From the NCBI GenBank assembly GCA_029962745.1, contig CM057171.1, positions 1,994,881-2,058,880 on the forward strand: DNA of 64,000 bases, in the 5' to 3' direction. How positions within the stretch are numbered: position 1 is the first letter of the stretch; every line of letters begins with the position of its first letter. This stretch comes from Echinometra lucunter (taxonomy: Eukaryota > Echinodermata > Echinoidea > Camarodonta > Echinometridae). A program made the position numbers and the translations under genes. Shown in pieces: positions 11,214-23,005 of the stretch. The notes below the pieces were generated by a model. It was not told where the DNA came from, did no database searches, and worked only from the letters and a program-made list of their open reading frames with translations.

Positions 11214-11958
11214 CCATGTATCCACTAGTATCTATATCTTGCGGAATATAAGGCTTTTTTTTTAAAATAATTTTTTGGACTTGGCCTTTTAATTTTTTTG
11301 ATGGTTCGACATTTAAGGTCCGCAGAAAATGATAACAAAAAAAGAAAAAAAAAATCCTATTCTATTGGTCTTCTGTATTATTGCAAATACAATTGAAATT
11401 AGGTTTTTTATTCACTACTAGATAATTATTCATTGTTTTATATTTCAATTCCATGTTTTTTTTGATAGTGTACTGTAAAATCATGATAAATGGGAAACAA
11501 AAATGGGACATCTTCTTCTATGTAAATTCATAGATAATATCATGCAAACTATTTCCATTTATTGTAGTGATATTTAATGAAAATGCTCGGGTCCTGTCAA
11601 ACTAGAGATCGTTCAAAACTTTTGCCACCCTTGTTCCTATTAACCTTGTATAGTACATTGGTTACCCCACCCTACAAACAGAAAAACAACAATGAAAAAA
11701 AAAAGAACCAACGACCAAAAGAAAAAAAAAAAGAAAAATATGTAAAGATCCTTCAGGAAATCGGAATCTTTATCGTGATGACCTATTTGATGTTTTAAAG
11801 GAAATCCAAACCCTCACGTAATATTTTTAACCCAGAGCTTAGGCGGAACAACACAAATCAGCAAAAAATTCAAAGAAATCGGTCATGGAATAAAAAAGTT
11901 ATGACAGTATGAAATATTTTGAGCTGGGGTTTTTTTAAAGTCTTTTGTGAGTTACTGA

Positions 11959-12168
11959 TTTGTCTAGTGGTCATGGAATTTAGTGTAGGTATTGCCTGGC
12001 TGGGAGATGGTGACCTGTGAATAATGAGCCTACGGGGCCTTGTCCCTTAAATTGTAGGTGAACGGCACGCCCAGCCTGGTATAGGTGTTTTTTATTATTT
12101 TTTTTTCTTTTTTAAAAGTAAAAAGGGCTTAGTCTAGGTTTTCGTGGATTTCATGACCATAAGAGAAA
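11959..12168 (+). repeat. Fold-back structured element, copy 3
   Basis: Core as in copy 2 except GAATAATGAG for GAATGATGAG in an unpaired segment. Terminal inverted repeats are recognisable (GTCTAGTGGTCATGG and TCATGACCATAAGAGAAA). Confidence 0.7.
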
Positions 12169-12645
12169 CCATGTATTCACTAGTATCGATATCTTGTGAA
12201 ACACTAAGGCGTTTGTCGTTTGTTTGTTTGTTTTTCAAAATTTTAATCTGTTTGCACTTAGCCCCTTTCATTTTTCGGTTGGTTCTACAATTAAGGTCCA
12301 CAGAAATGATAAAATAATAATACTACAAAAAAAACATTCCTCTTCTATTCATCATCTGTATAATTGCAAATACGACAATTAGAATTAGGTTTTATTCAAT
12401 ACTGGATGAATATTCATTTTTTATGTTATTTCAATTCCAATATTTATTTATTTTTTGATGGTGTACTGTAAAATCATAAATAGGAACAAAAATGGTCAAA
12501 AAGGTCAAGTAGTATTTTTTTAACCCAAAGCTTAGGCGGAATAAAACGGATCAGCAAAAGTTTGAAAGAAATCGGTCAAGAAATAACAAAATATGGCAAT
12601 ATGAATTTTTCTTTGAACTAGAAGTTAAGTCTTGTAAATTATTGA

Positions 12646-12854
12646 TTTCTCTAGTCGTCATGGTATTTAGTGTAGGTATTGCCTGGCTGGGAGATGGTGA
12701 CCTGTGAATGATGAGCCTACGGGGCCTTGTCCCTTAAATTGTAGGTGAACGGCACGCCCAGCCTGGTATAGGTTCTTATTCATTTTTCCTTTTTTCTAAA
12801 AGTAAAAATAGGGTTTAATATAGGTTTTCGTGGATTTCATGACCATTAGAGAAA
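12646..12854 (+). repeat. Fold-back structured element, copy 4
   Basis: Core identical to copy 2 over about 95 bp although its upstream unit is truncated. The ends are TTTCTCTAGTCGTCATGG and TTTCATGACCATTAGAGAAA. Confidence 0.7.
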
Positions 12855-13392
12855 TCATGTAATCACTAGTATCTATATTTTGTGAAATTGGAGGGGGGGG
12901 TGGCATTTGCACTTGGCCTCTTTAATTTTTCGAATGGTGTGTACACACATAAACATTTTTTTAAATTTGTTTACTTATGTCTGATTTCATCCAAATTTTT
13001 AGCTGATCTGTTTATTATTTTTTTCTTTTTTTAATTTAAAACCTGATGATGTTGGTTCCCTTTAAAATAAGAATTATTCTCACTATTAGTCGTGATTATA
13101 TAACACTATACAGTATTTTTAAAATCTTAAACGGCATGAAAATGGGGATTCAAACTTTTTAAACATTATAATTATCCCCTTTTACTTGCCTAGATATTTA
13201 AGAATAAACATTTTGTTAAACAAATTATAGATCTGTCCCTAGCTTTTATTTTCTTGATACTGTACATGAGCATTATGATTTAGTAATTGGTTTAAAAGGG
13301 GGAAAAATATGCAGGAAAGCTCTTTCTTGACTTTTTTCCCTTTTCATTTCATTTTTCATGAATTTTCAAATGAAGTGTGTCTGCAGTAATCC

Positions 13393-13396
<4 letters not shown>

Positions 13397-13431
<35 letters not shown>

Positions 13432-13445
13432 TGGGGGGGGGGGGG
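13397..13445 (+). repeat. T-run joined to G-run
   Basis: More than 30 T followed by GTG and a run of 13 G. It is the longest of more than ten such junctions in the window, always T then G on one strand or C then A on the other. Confidence 0.9.
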
Positions 13446-13946
13446 ATGTTCCGAAAACATTTGAGTACTCTACATGCATGAAAGATGAAAACAGAGCATC
13501 TTGTGATTAGATTATCATCATCAGATAATTGTTTTAATCATGGTATCTCTGTATTGCCAAAACATTGCCAAGACATTACCAAACGTATTTACATTCTGGG
13601 CTAACCTAGTTACTTAATTTTGCGATATACATCGTCATCACGTGGGAGTATATTTCACGCTTGGGGGGGGGGGGGGGAATAGTACTTTGAAGTTACTGCA
13701 ACCACTACCAACAAAGCACTCTGCCGAAGATGAACAATGTGCCATTGAGTCAAGAGATGTTGCATCATTGACACCATTTCATCCTTCATCCTACTGTTGA
13801 GCTGGCTGATGTTCTACCAGACAAGACCCTTTGTTTGAGAAGCAAGATCTAGTGGTCACCCAAACTGTGCTTGTATCAAGAACTCGACCATCTCAAATCA
13901 CATTTCAGGACAAGTTGGCCATCAACTTGAAGTGCTTTCCAGCTGT

Positions 13947-14130
13947 CTCGTGGTCATAACTTCCAAGTTTAGTTTAGGTTAATGCCTGGCTAGGAGATGG
14001 TGACCTGTGAATAATGTACCTACGGGGCACTGTCCCTTAAATTGTAGGTGAACGGCACGCCTGGTCAGGTTTTTTTTTTTTTTTTTTTTTTTAGGGCTTA
14101 GCATAGATTTCCCTTGATGTCAAGACACAA
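13947..14130 (+). repeat. Fold-back structured element, diverged copy 5
   Basis: It lies outside the satellite array in unrelated flanks. The core is retained (GCCTGGCTAGGAGATGGTGA, CCTACGGGGC, TTAAATTGTAGGTGAACGGC) while the surroundings differ. The outer stem reads CCTGGCTAGG against CCTGGTCAGG and is fully pairable in RNA. A long T-run follows at once, which could act as a pol III-type terminator. Confidence 0.65.
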
Positions 14131-15282
14131 GTTGCAGTTCCGTTTTCCTAGATTTAGCCCAGAATGTAAAAGTTTTGATATCCAGGATCTCCATGTTCTT
14201 TTTTAATTTTGTCTAACAATGGGTTTTACTGGAAAAGCTAAGCTCTTTATATAGTCATTTTTTTCCAAATTATGATGGAATCTTCATGAACCAAAATAGC
14301 AGGGGTTATGATTTATTTTATTTAGAGAAGAAGAAAAAAGGAAGTGTTTAGATTTTTTTGTCCTATTAACATCTTCATCAAATCCAATTTTCATCCCTAT
14401 TTTTTTTTTTTTTTTTTTTTGTCTGTATTGAGTTCTGCACATCTGGGTCCGGTTTCTCAAAATTGTCAAAGTCCCAAGTTCGTGGACATCCCATTGAAAC
14501 GCGTGTTATTCCACAACAGTGTCCCTATGGGTTGTCTAAGAATGGGTTTTGATAGTCGCGGGAAATACCCCCCCCCCCCCCCCCCCAGCATTATATTTTT
14601 GCATAAGGAAGCAAGTGACACAAAAGACATTTCCTTTAAAAGAGCAAGATATATCTGTCAATTCACCGAAGTCAACGCAATATCATGATGTCTTGCCTAA
14701 CATATATCTTAGCCAGATGAGTTCATGCATTATTTTGCCCAGAAGAAGAGCCCGCTTGGTAAAATATTACGATATTGCTAACTCCACTGGATTGATATGT
14801 CACTTGCTTCCTTTTGCCAAAGTAGAGCAGCATATACGTCAAGCTAATTTGTTAAAGGAGTAACGATTATTTCTTCTTTCGATTAATACATGTAAGTTTC
14901 AGAGATTGTGTTTAAAAAGGTGCATTTCTGTTAGTTTTATTGCCCCAATTTATTTTTCTCTTTAATTCAACTATATTTTATATATTAGATTTGCTCCATT
15001 GAATACTGTATGTCAAATTCAAATTTGTTCCCCAGTTATGTCACAAAAGCTTAACATATTTACACTAGCATCTTGGTATTTGGATTTTCTTACTCGTTGA
15101 AAAAAAAATTCCAAAGAACCAAGTTATTGACTGCATTCTTTCTCTTCATATTCATATTTCATCTCTTTCTGCATTAAGCTTCAGCAATTTTGAATAATTC
15201 ACTGGAATATAGTACATCAGATTTGAAAAAATGAAATTTCTTCAGATCTTTGTCTTTATAATGTGCGATTTCCAAAATTCAT

Positions 15283-15312
15283 TTCGCTCTCTCTCTCTCT
15301 CTCTCTTTCTCT
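15283..15312 (+). repeat. (CT)n microsatellite
   Basis: A short CT run; a second, similar run lies near 15,735-15,754. In the right arm the first is kept (as GA near 31,926-31,946) while the second is largely lost. Confidence 0.85.
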
Positions 15313-15485
15313 ATTTATTTCTTCAGCTACTTGCATCATCTTTCTCTGCATTACAATGATGATGTATTGCCTTGAGGAGTGCAAATCACATTTAAAAGTG
15401 AAATCTTTTACCTTTCCCCTTATATGTGTTCTAATCATATTCCAGATTTCCTTCTATGAAATTCAAAGAAATTGTAATTACTATT

Positions 15486-15688
15486 TCTCACTGGGAGAAA
15501 CGTCGCAGTGACGTCTCTGAGACCTGATGGAGACTGGAAAAAGTCTCAAAAATCAAACATGTTTGAAATTCCCTCGACTCCCAGGAGACCCGGCTAGTCT
15601 AGTGAAGACATGGTGGGGACGTTGAGGAGACGTCTCCGCAACCAGCGGAGACTAGAGTCGCGAACTAGTTTCCAGGCAGGTGAGATAC
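15486..15688. mobile_element. Fold-back element rich in GAGAC/GTCTC motifs
   Basis: About 200 bp with imperfectly inverted ends (TCTCACTGGGAGAAAC at the left, GTTTCCAGGCAGGTGAGA at the right) and many internal GAGACGTC, AGTCTC and GGAGAC words. It has no coding capacity. It is most likely a non-autonomous DNA element. The counterpart is 31,547-31,753. Confidence 0.55.
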
Positions 15689-16090
15689 CACCTTAACACT
15701 CTCTTTTCTGTTGTCATATTAGGTGGGAGTGTTATCTCTCTCTCTCTCTCTCTGCATTTGATGTTACTTCCCATATTTTAGACTTACAGCTTCTCTGAAT
15801 ACTGTATCAGATTAAAAGCACCAATTTCCTCTTTTTCTGTGAATAGCTGCTTTATACTGTTTGATACTTTTCATCAGAAAAGCTTTCATTTACCATTACA
15901 TCTCTCTGAAGGATAGCTCAAAGACAGATTTAATTGTTTCTGTACTGTTAATCAGTTTCAAAACAAGAATTAATCCTATTGTCTTTATTGTCAAGCTACT
16001 TTCAGTGGAGATTTTCCTAGTTCGACTGTTGTGTATCAGATTCGAAACAAGTATTCCCCTCTCTCAGTTAATTCTCTTTATGCTGGCGCT

Positions 16091-16320
16091 GTAGATGTGT
16101 TGTGGTCTAGGTGAGATATGTCTCCGGACTGCAGATCACAAGTTACTGGGTTCAAATCCCACCCAGACTGTAATGTCCTTAGGTATGACATTAGTCTACA
16201 TTTGCCACTCTCCACCCAGGTGTAATGAGCACCTGATATGCTTGAGGGCTCATTACTCTGGTTGCTTCGTTGTGACCGGGGTAAAGGCTAAGCGCATCTC
16301 GTCTATAGATTATTATCATT
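16091..16320 (+). mobile_element. tRNA-derived SINE, second type
   Basis: Starts with a degenerate tRNA-like head (GTTGTGGTCTAGGTGAGATA) and a B box (GGGTTCAAATCCC). The body shares CTACATTTGCCACTCTCC and ACCGGGGTAA with the element at 8421-8763 but is shorter and ends without the GCGCT tail. Counterpart 30,914-31,150. Confidence 0.7.
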
Positions 16321-16611
16321 GCATGTATCATTTCTATAATTTGCCTGTGTATATAGCTTGAAGAAAATAGATACAGCAAAGATTAGTATACTTTTGTTTG
16401 TTTGAATGTTAGATTAAAAACAAAACTTTGCTTCCCCTTAATTATTCATAAGCTTTTGATTTCCTTGTGTGATTTCTGATTCAGATTTTTATATGACTAT
16501 TCTGAATTCTTAACAAAGATGAATGATTTTACCCCCTTCCTACGATAATCTTTATTCTTTCAAAGTTGAAGCAGGAATAATTTCCCTCTTTTCTTATGAT
16601 TATTATTAAGT

Positions 16612-17424
16612 ATTTGGCGGCACCTTCCCTTGGGAGGGGGAAGTGAACTTATGCACTGTGACCCTTGGGTCTCTCCTCCCGATATAACTAATTGGGATGT
16701 GCAGGCGAGCCACTACACTGTCTCCCCCCCCCCCCCCAACCTTTTCGAATAGTGCAAGGGGTCCTTGCATGCAAAAGTGGCCACTCTCCTTCAGACGGGA
16801 CTTCCTTTTACCCATTCGTGACAGGAATTATTTAAAGCCTAATTTGATCAGCTTTTATTCTTCAAATTGGCAACACCAACATTTTTATTTTATTGCTACA
16901 TTTTATTTATAAAACGTCATGTATCAGAAATGAATATGAATTGACAAATTATGATAAGTCAAAAAGTTGCCAATTTGCAGGGGAAAACGGTGATTTTAAA
17001 CTTTGTATCACATTGCCAATTTAAGGATTTTAATGCTTATTTTGCTTTAAAAAAAATCAGCATCAAACAATGAATATTGACGCAACCAAAATGGGCACAG
17101 TTTGTGTAGAATTTTATGGTCTTTCTGCTCATGTATTTGGTATGATTTTTAGGGCTTTGCATCAAAAGATATTAGGCCAAACCACAAAATGTGGACCTCT
17201 GTCATGAATGGGTTAACATCCTTTTATATCCGAGGGGCAGAATGTTTTCCCCTTATAGCCTAAGTCTGTGGAACAGGGAAAATGGGAGGGGGCACTTGAT
17301 ATCACACAAGGCAGGTTTCAGTCATTCCCAGAGCCTAAGGAGGGGGGGGGGGGGGGTGGACTGGAGCCCACTATATTTGGTTCGACAGGCAGTGGCTTTA
17401 GCGACTGCATAAGGCCAACTTGCT
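16612..17424 (-). mobile_element. SINE of the TTTGGCG family, split by a MITE
   Basis: Similar to the cleaner copy at 51,282-51,643: shared words include CGATATAACT, CGAATAGTGCA, CTCTCCTTCAGACGGGAC, TTGGTTCGACAGGC and the TTTGGCG end. The tRNA-like head is on the minus strand near 17,420. A 402-bp element interrupts it at 16,811-17,212. The right-arm copy (30,258-30,651) is uninterrupted. Confidence 0.7.
16811..17212. mobile_element. Harbinger-like MITE (402 bp) with TTA target duplication
   Basis: The left end is CCCATTCGTGACAG and the right end CTGTCATGAATGGG, which pair at 13 of 14 positions as terminal inverted repeats. TTA flanks the element at 16,808-16,810 and 17,213-17,215. The right arm carries the intact target with a single TTA (complement at 30,454-30,456). 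A 3-bp TTA duplication is typical of PIF/Harbinger elements; the family call is inference. There is no open frame inside, so it is non-autonomous. Confidence 0.8.
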
Positions 17425-17429
17425 TCCAT

Positions 17430-18800
17430 ACCGAGGCAACTCAACTCCTTTTCAATAGCTTATTTGTAAGAATACTGATTCATAGCCAGAACTGTGTTTT
17501 TTGTCTTTTTTTTTGGGGGGGGGGAGGGTCATTACTTATTTAGGATTTTATCAATTTCAAAGGTAACTTGATTGATTGTAATGATTCATTTTATTTCACT
17601 TTTATTCAGTTTTATGAAAGCTAGTGTAGGAATAGTACTTGTGCAATCACTCTGATGAAAGGGAAGAAAAATCCTGAAATATTCATTCCTGTAATCTAAC
17701 GCTAAACAAATAAAATAAATACAAAAACTATGACAACCTGCAACAAACTAACTTTACAACAACAACAACAATAACAAACAACAAAGCCATTAAATTCTTG
17801 CTTATCATATTGAACTTGTGATAGAATTTCTCTCATTTCCTGATATGAAGAAGCATTAGTATAGTCTTCAGTATACAATGGGCATGTTGCTATTAAAGTA
17901 AAATTCCTGGTATGAACAAATGTCATTGTAGGACAATTCCTGCCATTATATTTATGACTGGGAAAAATGCTATTTCACCAGTTTAAGGAAATACTGAATA
18001 TTCCACTTGTTGACTTAAAATGATAATAGTTGATACATGATTACAATGGGAATAGAAAGTTGGTTGCATATCCTGTTCCATTTATTCTATCCTATTCATA
18101 GCTTATATTGAATGATGTAATATTCAATGACTTCTTTTCACTCTCATTATGATCACCTTTGTAATTTGTCTCTTGGTATGTTTAAATATTGTAAGTTCAT
18201 CTTAAGCAGCTCTAGAGCTGTAAACATGGTAAAGCCCAATTTTTAGTGCACTATTTACAAGTTTTGATATATAAATACAAAACAGTGAAAACCCTAGTAG
18301 TGTCAGAAAATATTTCAATATTTGAACATATGTGACATTTTTAATACATTTATTAGTTTATTTGCATTTTAAAAAAAATCATTTAAGCATGGGACTTGTC
18401 GTACAGCTGTTTCCATGCATGCAAAATATGATATATTAGATGAAATTGAAGTTAAATTTAGAAAAAGAACCCCCCCCCCAAAAAAAAAAAAATAAAAAAA
18501 TAAAAAAATAAATAAATAACTAAATAAAAATAAGAATAATAAATGAAATAGATAAATTGAAAATTTAGAATGCATCCCAATTGCAATGTTTAGGCTGAGA
18601 CAGTCCAGACTGTAAGGTTTCAGGGGAAAAAAAGGTTATCAACCTGAGATTAATTTCCATCTGTGGGCCCAAGATGGAACTTAATCTAAGACAACAGGGG
18701 ATCATTCCCCCTGCACATGAATCAGGAGTTATGCATGACAAATGACTTGGTATGAAGTGCACACACAAATATTAATTTCAAAATGCCTTCAACTATTTTA
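17430..18800. other. Non-coding stretch, no gene seen
   Basis: AT-rich, with a T/G junction at 17,506-17,524 and a C/A junction at 18,470-18,492. No frame longer than chance and no recognisable RNA gene. Confidence 0.5.
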
Positions 18801-18801
18801 G

Positions 18802-18945
18802 CAAGTTTGCATATGCAGACGTGCATATGTAAACTTGTCTTGAAGATGGAATAGGGTGCACGAACCCAGACGTGGGTGAGTAAACCCTCTTTCATCAGCA
18901 ACTTAAGTTTTCATTTCCAGACGTGGAAATGTAATCTAAGTTGCT
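18802..18945 (+). ncRNA. Array of three hairpins with identical GACG loops
   Basis: Three perfect or near-perfect hairpins follow each other. Hairpin 1 (18,802-18,837) has a 16-bp stem with one G-U pair, CAAGTTTGCATATGCA on the left side. Hairpin 2 (18,845-18,896) has an apical stem ACCCA/TGGGT, a symmetric 6x6 internal loop and a 13-bp outer stem with one mismatch. Hairpin 3 (18,897-18,945) has CATTTCCA/TGGAAATG above an internal loop and the outer stem AGCAACTTA/TAAGTTGCT. All three share the apex CA-GACG-TG although their stems are unrelated. Same-orientation loops point to an RNA read on this strand. I know of no family with this pattern. A cluster of DNA-binding sites or a repeat fragment is the alternative. 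Confidence 0.6.
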
Positions 18946-18949
18946 CAGT

Positions 18950-21925
18950 TCAATTAATGAACAGAAAAAAAATAAAAGTTGTGCATTATTATGCCATACA
19001 TACCAACTCCTTGCTTTGCTAAAGATAAAACTTTTCTATTAATGTCTTAGAATTTTTTTTTTCAAAAATTACATTGCAAGTGGGACATTGCAAGCAAAAA
19101 TCTTCCACCTCCTTAACTTATTTTATTATTATTTTTGCTCAGGAGAAAATATTCCCCTATTTCCCTTTGTAGAAAATACTGTACAGACTACTTAATTCCG
19201 CTGAGTTTGAAATGATTTCTTGAATTTATATTGATATGATGTGTGCTTTATCACTAGATTTTTAGTTTGTAACCTAATAGATGAATTTGTTTGCATGACT
19301 TACCATTGCCTTTAATAATTTTTTCAATATGGCATGATTGTTATATAAATGAAAGAAAGAAAGAAAAAGGAAAGGAAATAAAAACGAAAGAAAAGCGAAA
19401 GAAAAAAAGGAAGACCATGTCTCTATTTCAAAAAAGCAGCCAAAAAAAAATGATTGTAAACAATACAAATAAAGTTATAAAAAAAAACTGGTACTACTCT
19501 TTGATAATTATGGCATGAATGCAATATGCAGAAAAAAAAAAGACTAAGGAAAAGAAATTGATGGAAAATTTGAAATAAAGTGTGAAAAAATAGGTAAAAG
19601 CATAGTAGTTCCAGTAGATATATGCCAACTGCAGTATGGTTTTCTCGTTTATTAATAAAGCATGTAAATCAAGTGAATAAAACATGAAGGGATGATTGCA
19701 AAATAATTTTGATTTTATAAATGTCGTATTTTGTCATTTGATATAGCATGTAACAAATCATTTTCAATATCAATATGAGTGCTATAGTTACTGAGAAAGC
19801 TCATACTTTTGATAAACCATAGGTTATACATGTATATACTGAAGTATGAGGTCGGTGTAGTCCTCTTTGAGGCAAGCGGTTAGTAGTTTATTTTTATAGG
19901 GTTGGTTTGTTTGCTTTAATACAGCAGGTACTGTATAAAGAGTGTACAAAGTGTGTTTAACTGGTGAGTTAGGAAATGTCACAAGTGTAGCTATACCCTT
20001 AAATTGCATTCATTCTTTTAACCACACCATATTCAACTTTATATTTTTCAGTGAGGACATTTTAAAGCAGTCTGCTTCTCTCACTGTTCTTTAACAGGCA
20101 AGATACTTCTAGCCTGTTTGTAATGTTTGTGTAGGCCTACTATATTTTGTGTTTTTTCAACATCATTGATGCAAAAACTGTTATGATAGAAATGGCATGA
20201 TTGCCAATAGTAAAGACTAAGTAGTAAGCTTTTATGTGTATACACTGTAGATGACAAGATGGCATAGTAATATGGTCATCAAATAATGGTATGGGTTACA
20301 TATAGGTTTACCTAGAGGGTACAACCTTCATTCCTTGTTTTAATAAAAACTTTTTATATCTTGAACTCCATGGTTAAAAGAATGAATGACTGGTATAGTG
20401 CCATCTACTGTATATTATAAGAAAGCATGTATTTGCTAAAGATTTTTTTTTTTTATAATACAACTTGGTTGTATTAGTAGTAGCTATTTTTCATACACTG
20501 GTAACTGCTTTAAAGAAAAACCATTGGAGAGCGTTAATGAGGGAACAATGTTTCTTCCATAATCATTTATCATTCGCTCTCCCTAAAAATCAAATTTGTA
20601 GATGATGATTATGAAGATGCATAACTTTTTTCTCTCATACTTGCTTTATTGCAGCAGGCAACGCAGTCTGTTTTGCTGCACATTTCCGCCAAGTAGTGAT
20701 TTGCGGTTGTAATAACACAAACTCTCTTGGTAGTCCTTCCTAGGATAGATATATCTTAAGTCACCTTTCTACAGTGGATGGTTAAGCATTGAAATACCTG
20801 CACTTTTCTTTATTCCTTACCTTTTTTGTGTGTTTTGCAGGTGGCAAGGTAGATATACTTGACTTTGTATTTGGAACTCAACATTTACCCCTCCCCTTGG
20901 GGCAAGGGTATTTTGGCCATTTTGTCAAACTTGCAAGTGTCAACTTGCATTTCCATCATTTTAGCATGTTATAAAACATGAGCAGAGCACTTATAGGTGC
21001 TCTATGATCGATAACCTTTTTAAAACTTATGAGGGAGAAGGAAGGAAAATTTTAAAGTTATGGGAAAAAAAATGAAGGGAGTAGGGTAGGGACTTTGAAA
21101 AAAAAAATGAAAAAATGAAAAATGAAAAAAATAAAAATAAAATTTAAAAAAATAGGCCCCTCCCAGTGAAGCTTAAGGGATTAGAGGACAGGGATAGGGC
21201 ATACCCCACCCTGATCTGATGGAGTACAAACCCAGAGGGGCTGTCCAAGATGCATCAAACTGGTCCCCTCCCCTCCTGTAAACCAGTCATGAACACAGCA
21301 GATAGGGAGGAGTAACAATCATTTGCTCCTCCCATTATCTATTGTCAGCTGAAAGTATTGGGCCCCTCCCCCATCTGTGTATCCACTTAATATGTGCACA
21401 TGTGCTAGGGTGGAGAAAGAGGCATATATATGCAGTGCCGCTCCCCCAAAAGTGTGCTAGTGGGGAGGGGCAATTATGTACCTCATCCCAATTTTAACAG
21501 CTTTAACTGAAAAGGAGGGGAAAAATTTCCCTACCCTAATACCTCCTTCGATTAAATGCTAATTGTAAAAATAAAAACAACCTTCTCCCTCCCCATCTGA
21601 AATGCTGTCAAAAACTTTATAGTGGGTAAAATTTTGAGTTCCAGTATTTCTTAAAATAACATTTCTTTGGCCTAATTTCATTAATTTAGTCCAACAGCAT
21701 AATCCATAGTCTGAAATAGCATTGTTCAATGCTGTTTTCCGATTTTGCAGTGCCAAACACCTTATCAATCCATAGTCTGTACGTTAGTGCAGCTCGTATC
21801 AAAATATACTACACTTGCCACCTGCAACCATGGTGACAGCTCATTTTTTGTACTGTATATTACCCACATGACAGTTGTTTGTCAAAGATTGTTTTTTGTG
21901 ACATGCTATTATGTCAGTGTGGGTA
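18950..21925. other. Non-coding stretch, no gene seen
   Basis: AT-rich with A-rich purine tracts (19,350-19,410, 21,060-21,150) and no supportable gene, SINE or LINE. The counterpart in the right arm (25,735-28,680) is likewise featureless. Confidence 0.5.
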
Positions 21926-22066
21926 GGGGCGCCGATCAATCTAAAATATTTGGGGCAAAATCATTAATTGGATTAAAATATGTGTGACCATCCGTATAAA
22001 ACACAGTTCATCATGGTCTTGTGATTGTGACGTCTGCCCCCTTCTTTCACCAAGGATCGGCGCCCA
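21926..22066. mobile_element. Short fold-back element with GGGCGCCGATC ends
   Basis: GGGGCGCCGATC at the left and GATCGGCGCCC at the right are complementary over 11 bp and enclose ~120 AT-rich bases. The size and ends resemble a MITE. The right-arm copy (about 25,587-25,730) has degraded ends. Confidence 0.45.
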
Positions 22067-22505
22067 TGGGTGTCAAAAGGAATTGAATTAATCTCAGTGC
22101 AATATTTATGAAATTTCAGAAAGATGATCGAACACTGAGATTTATGTCTTGAAAATGTAAATAAGGATACAAATGAGATTCATCTGCATGATGAAAAATA
22201 AATGTCAAAATATGCTTTGTTTATGATCACCGATTAATTTTAATGATTAAAAACAATGATATGGATATAAAAAAAAACAAATATACACAAGTAAAAAAAA
22301 ATAGATACAAATACAATTGTAACCCATATGCTTGATGTATTATGCTTATTCTGTTATTGTTCTTACCCAGCTGAATAAGTAATGAGAAACTGATGATTGT
22401 TATCTTCAATAAATTGTAAATAAATGAGCTTTCACAACCAGGTTCAAAATATTTTCCACTGCTTTATTGAGGGCTTGAGCATGAGTGTGTGGAGCATGAG
22501 TGTGT

Positions 22506-23005
22506 NNNNNNNNNNNNNNNNNNNNNNNNNNNNNNNNNNNNNNNNNNNNNNNNNNNNNNNNNNNNNNNNNNNNNNNNNNNNNNNNNNNNNNNNNNNNNNN
22601 NNNNNNNNNNNNNNNNNNNNNNNNNNNNNNNNNNNNNNNNNNNNNNNNNNNNNNNNNNNNNNNNNNNNNNNNNNNNNNNNNNNNNNNNNNNNNNNNNNNN
22701 NNNNNNNNNNNNNNNNNNNNNNNNNNNNNNNNNNNNNNNNNNNNNNNNNNNNNNNNNNNNNNNNNNNNNNNNNNNNNNNNNNNNNNNNNNNNNNNNNNNN
22801 NNNNNNNNNNNNNNNNNNNNNNNNNNNNNNNNNNNNNNNNNNNNNNNNNNNNNNNNNNNNNNNNNNNNNNNNNNNNNNNNNNNNNNNNNNNNNNNNNNNN
22901 NNNNNNNNNNNNNNNNNNNNNNNNNNNNNNNNNNNNNNNNNNNNNNNNNNNNNNNNNNNNNNNNNNNNNNNNNNNNNNNNNNNNNNNNNNNNNNNNNNNN
23001 NNNNN
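22506..23005. other. Assembly gap, 500 N
   Basis: Exactly 500 N, a placeholder length. It separates the left arm from the contig that carries the right arm and interrupts the start of a minisatellite. Confidence 0.99.

Larger units (their letters stand above)
9990..12900 (+). repeat. ~945-bp satellite array, left arm (about 3.5 units)
   Basis: Units begin near 10,051, 11,006, 11,959 and 12,646; the third spacing is shortened by deletion. Each unit holds a ~210-bp fold-back element followed by ~730 bp that includes ACCCAGAGCTTAG and AAATCGGTCATGGAATAA. The fold-back core is far better conserved between units than the rest. Confidence 0.85.
3637..22505 (+). repeat. Left arm of a ~20-kb inverted duplication
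   Basis: This arm recurs in reverse complement at 25,136-45,344. Matching landmarks include the 39-bp exon-like island, the 12-bp minisatellite, four repeat insertions, the satellite array and the triple hairpin, in mirrored order. Similarity starts at GAGATCGC (3637) and runs to the last base before the N gap. By eye the arms are mostly above 90% identical outside simple repeats, with many single-base changes and small indels. It may be an allelic copy or a true duplication. Confidence 0.9.
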
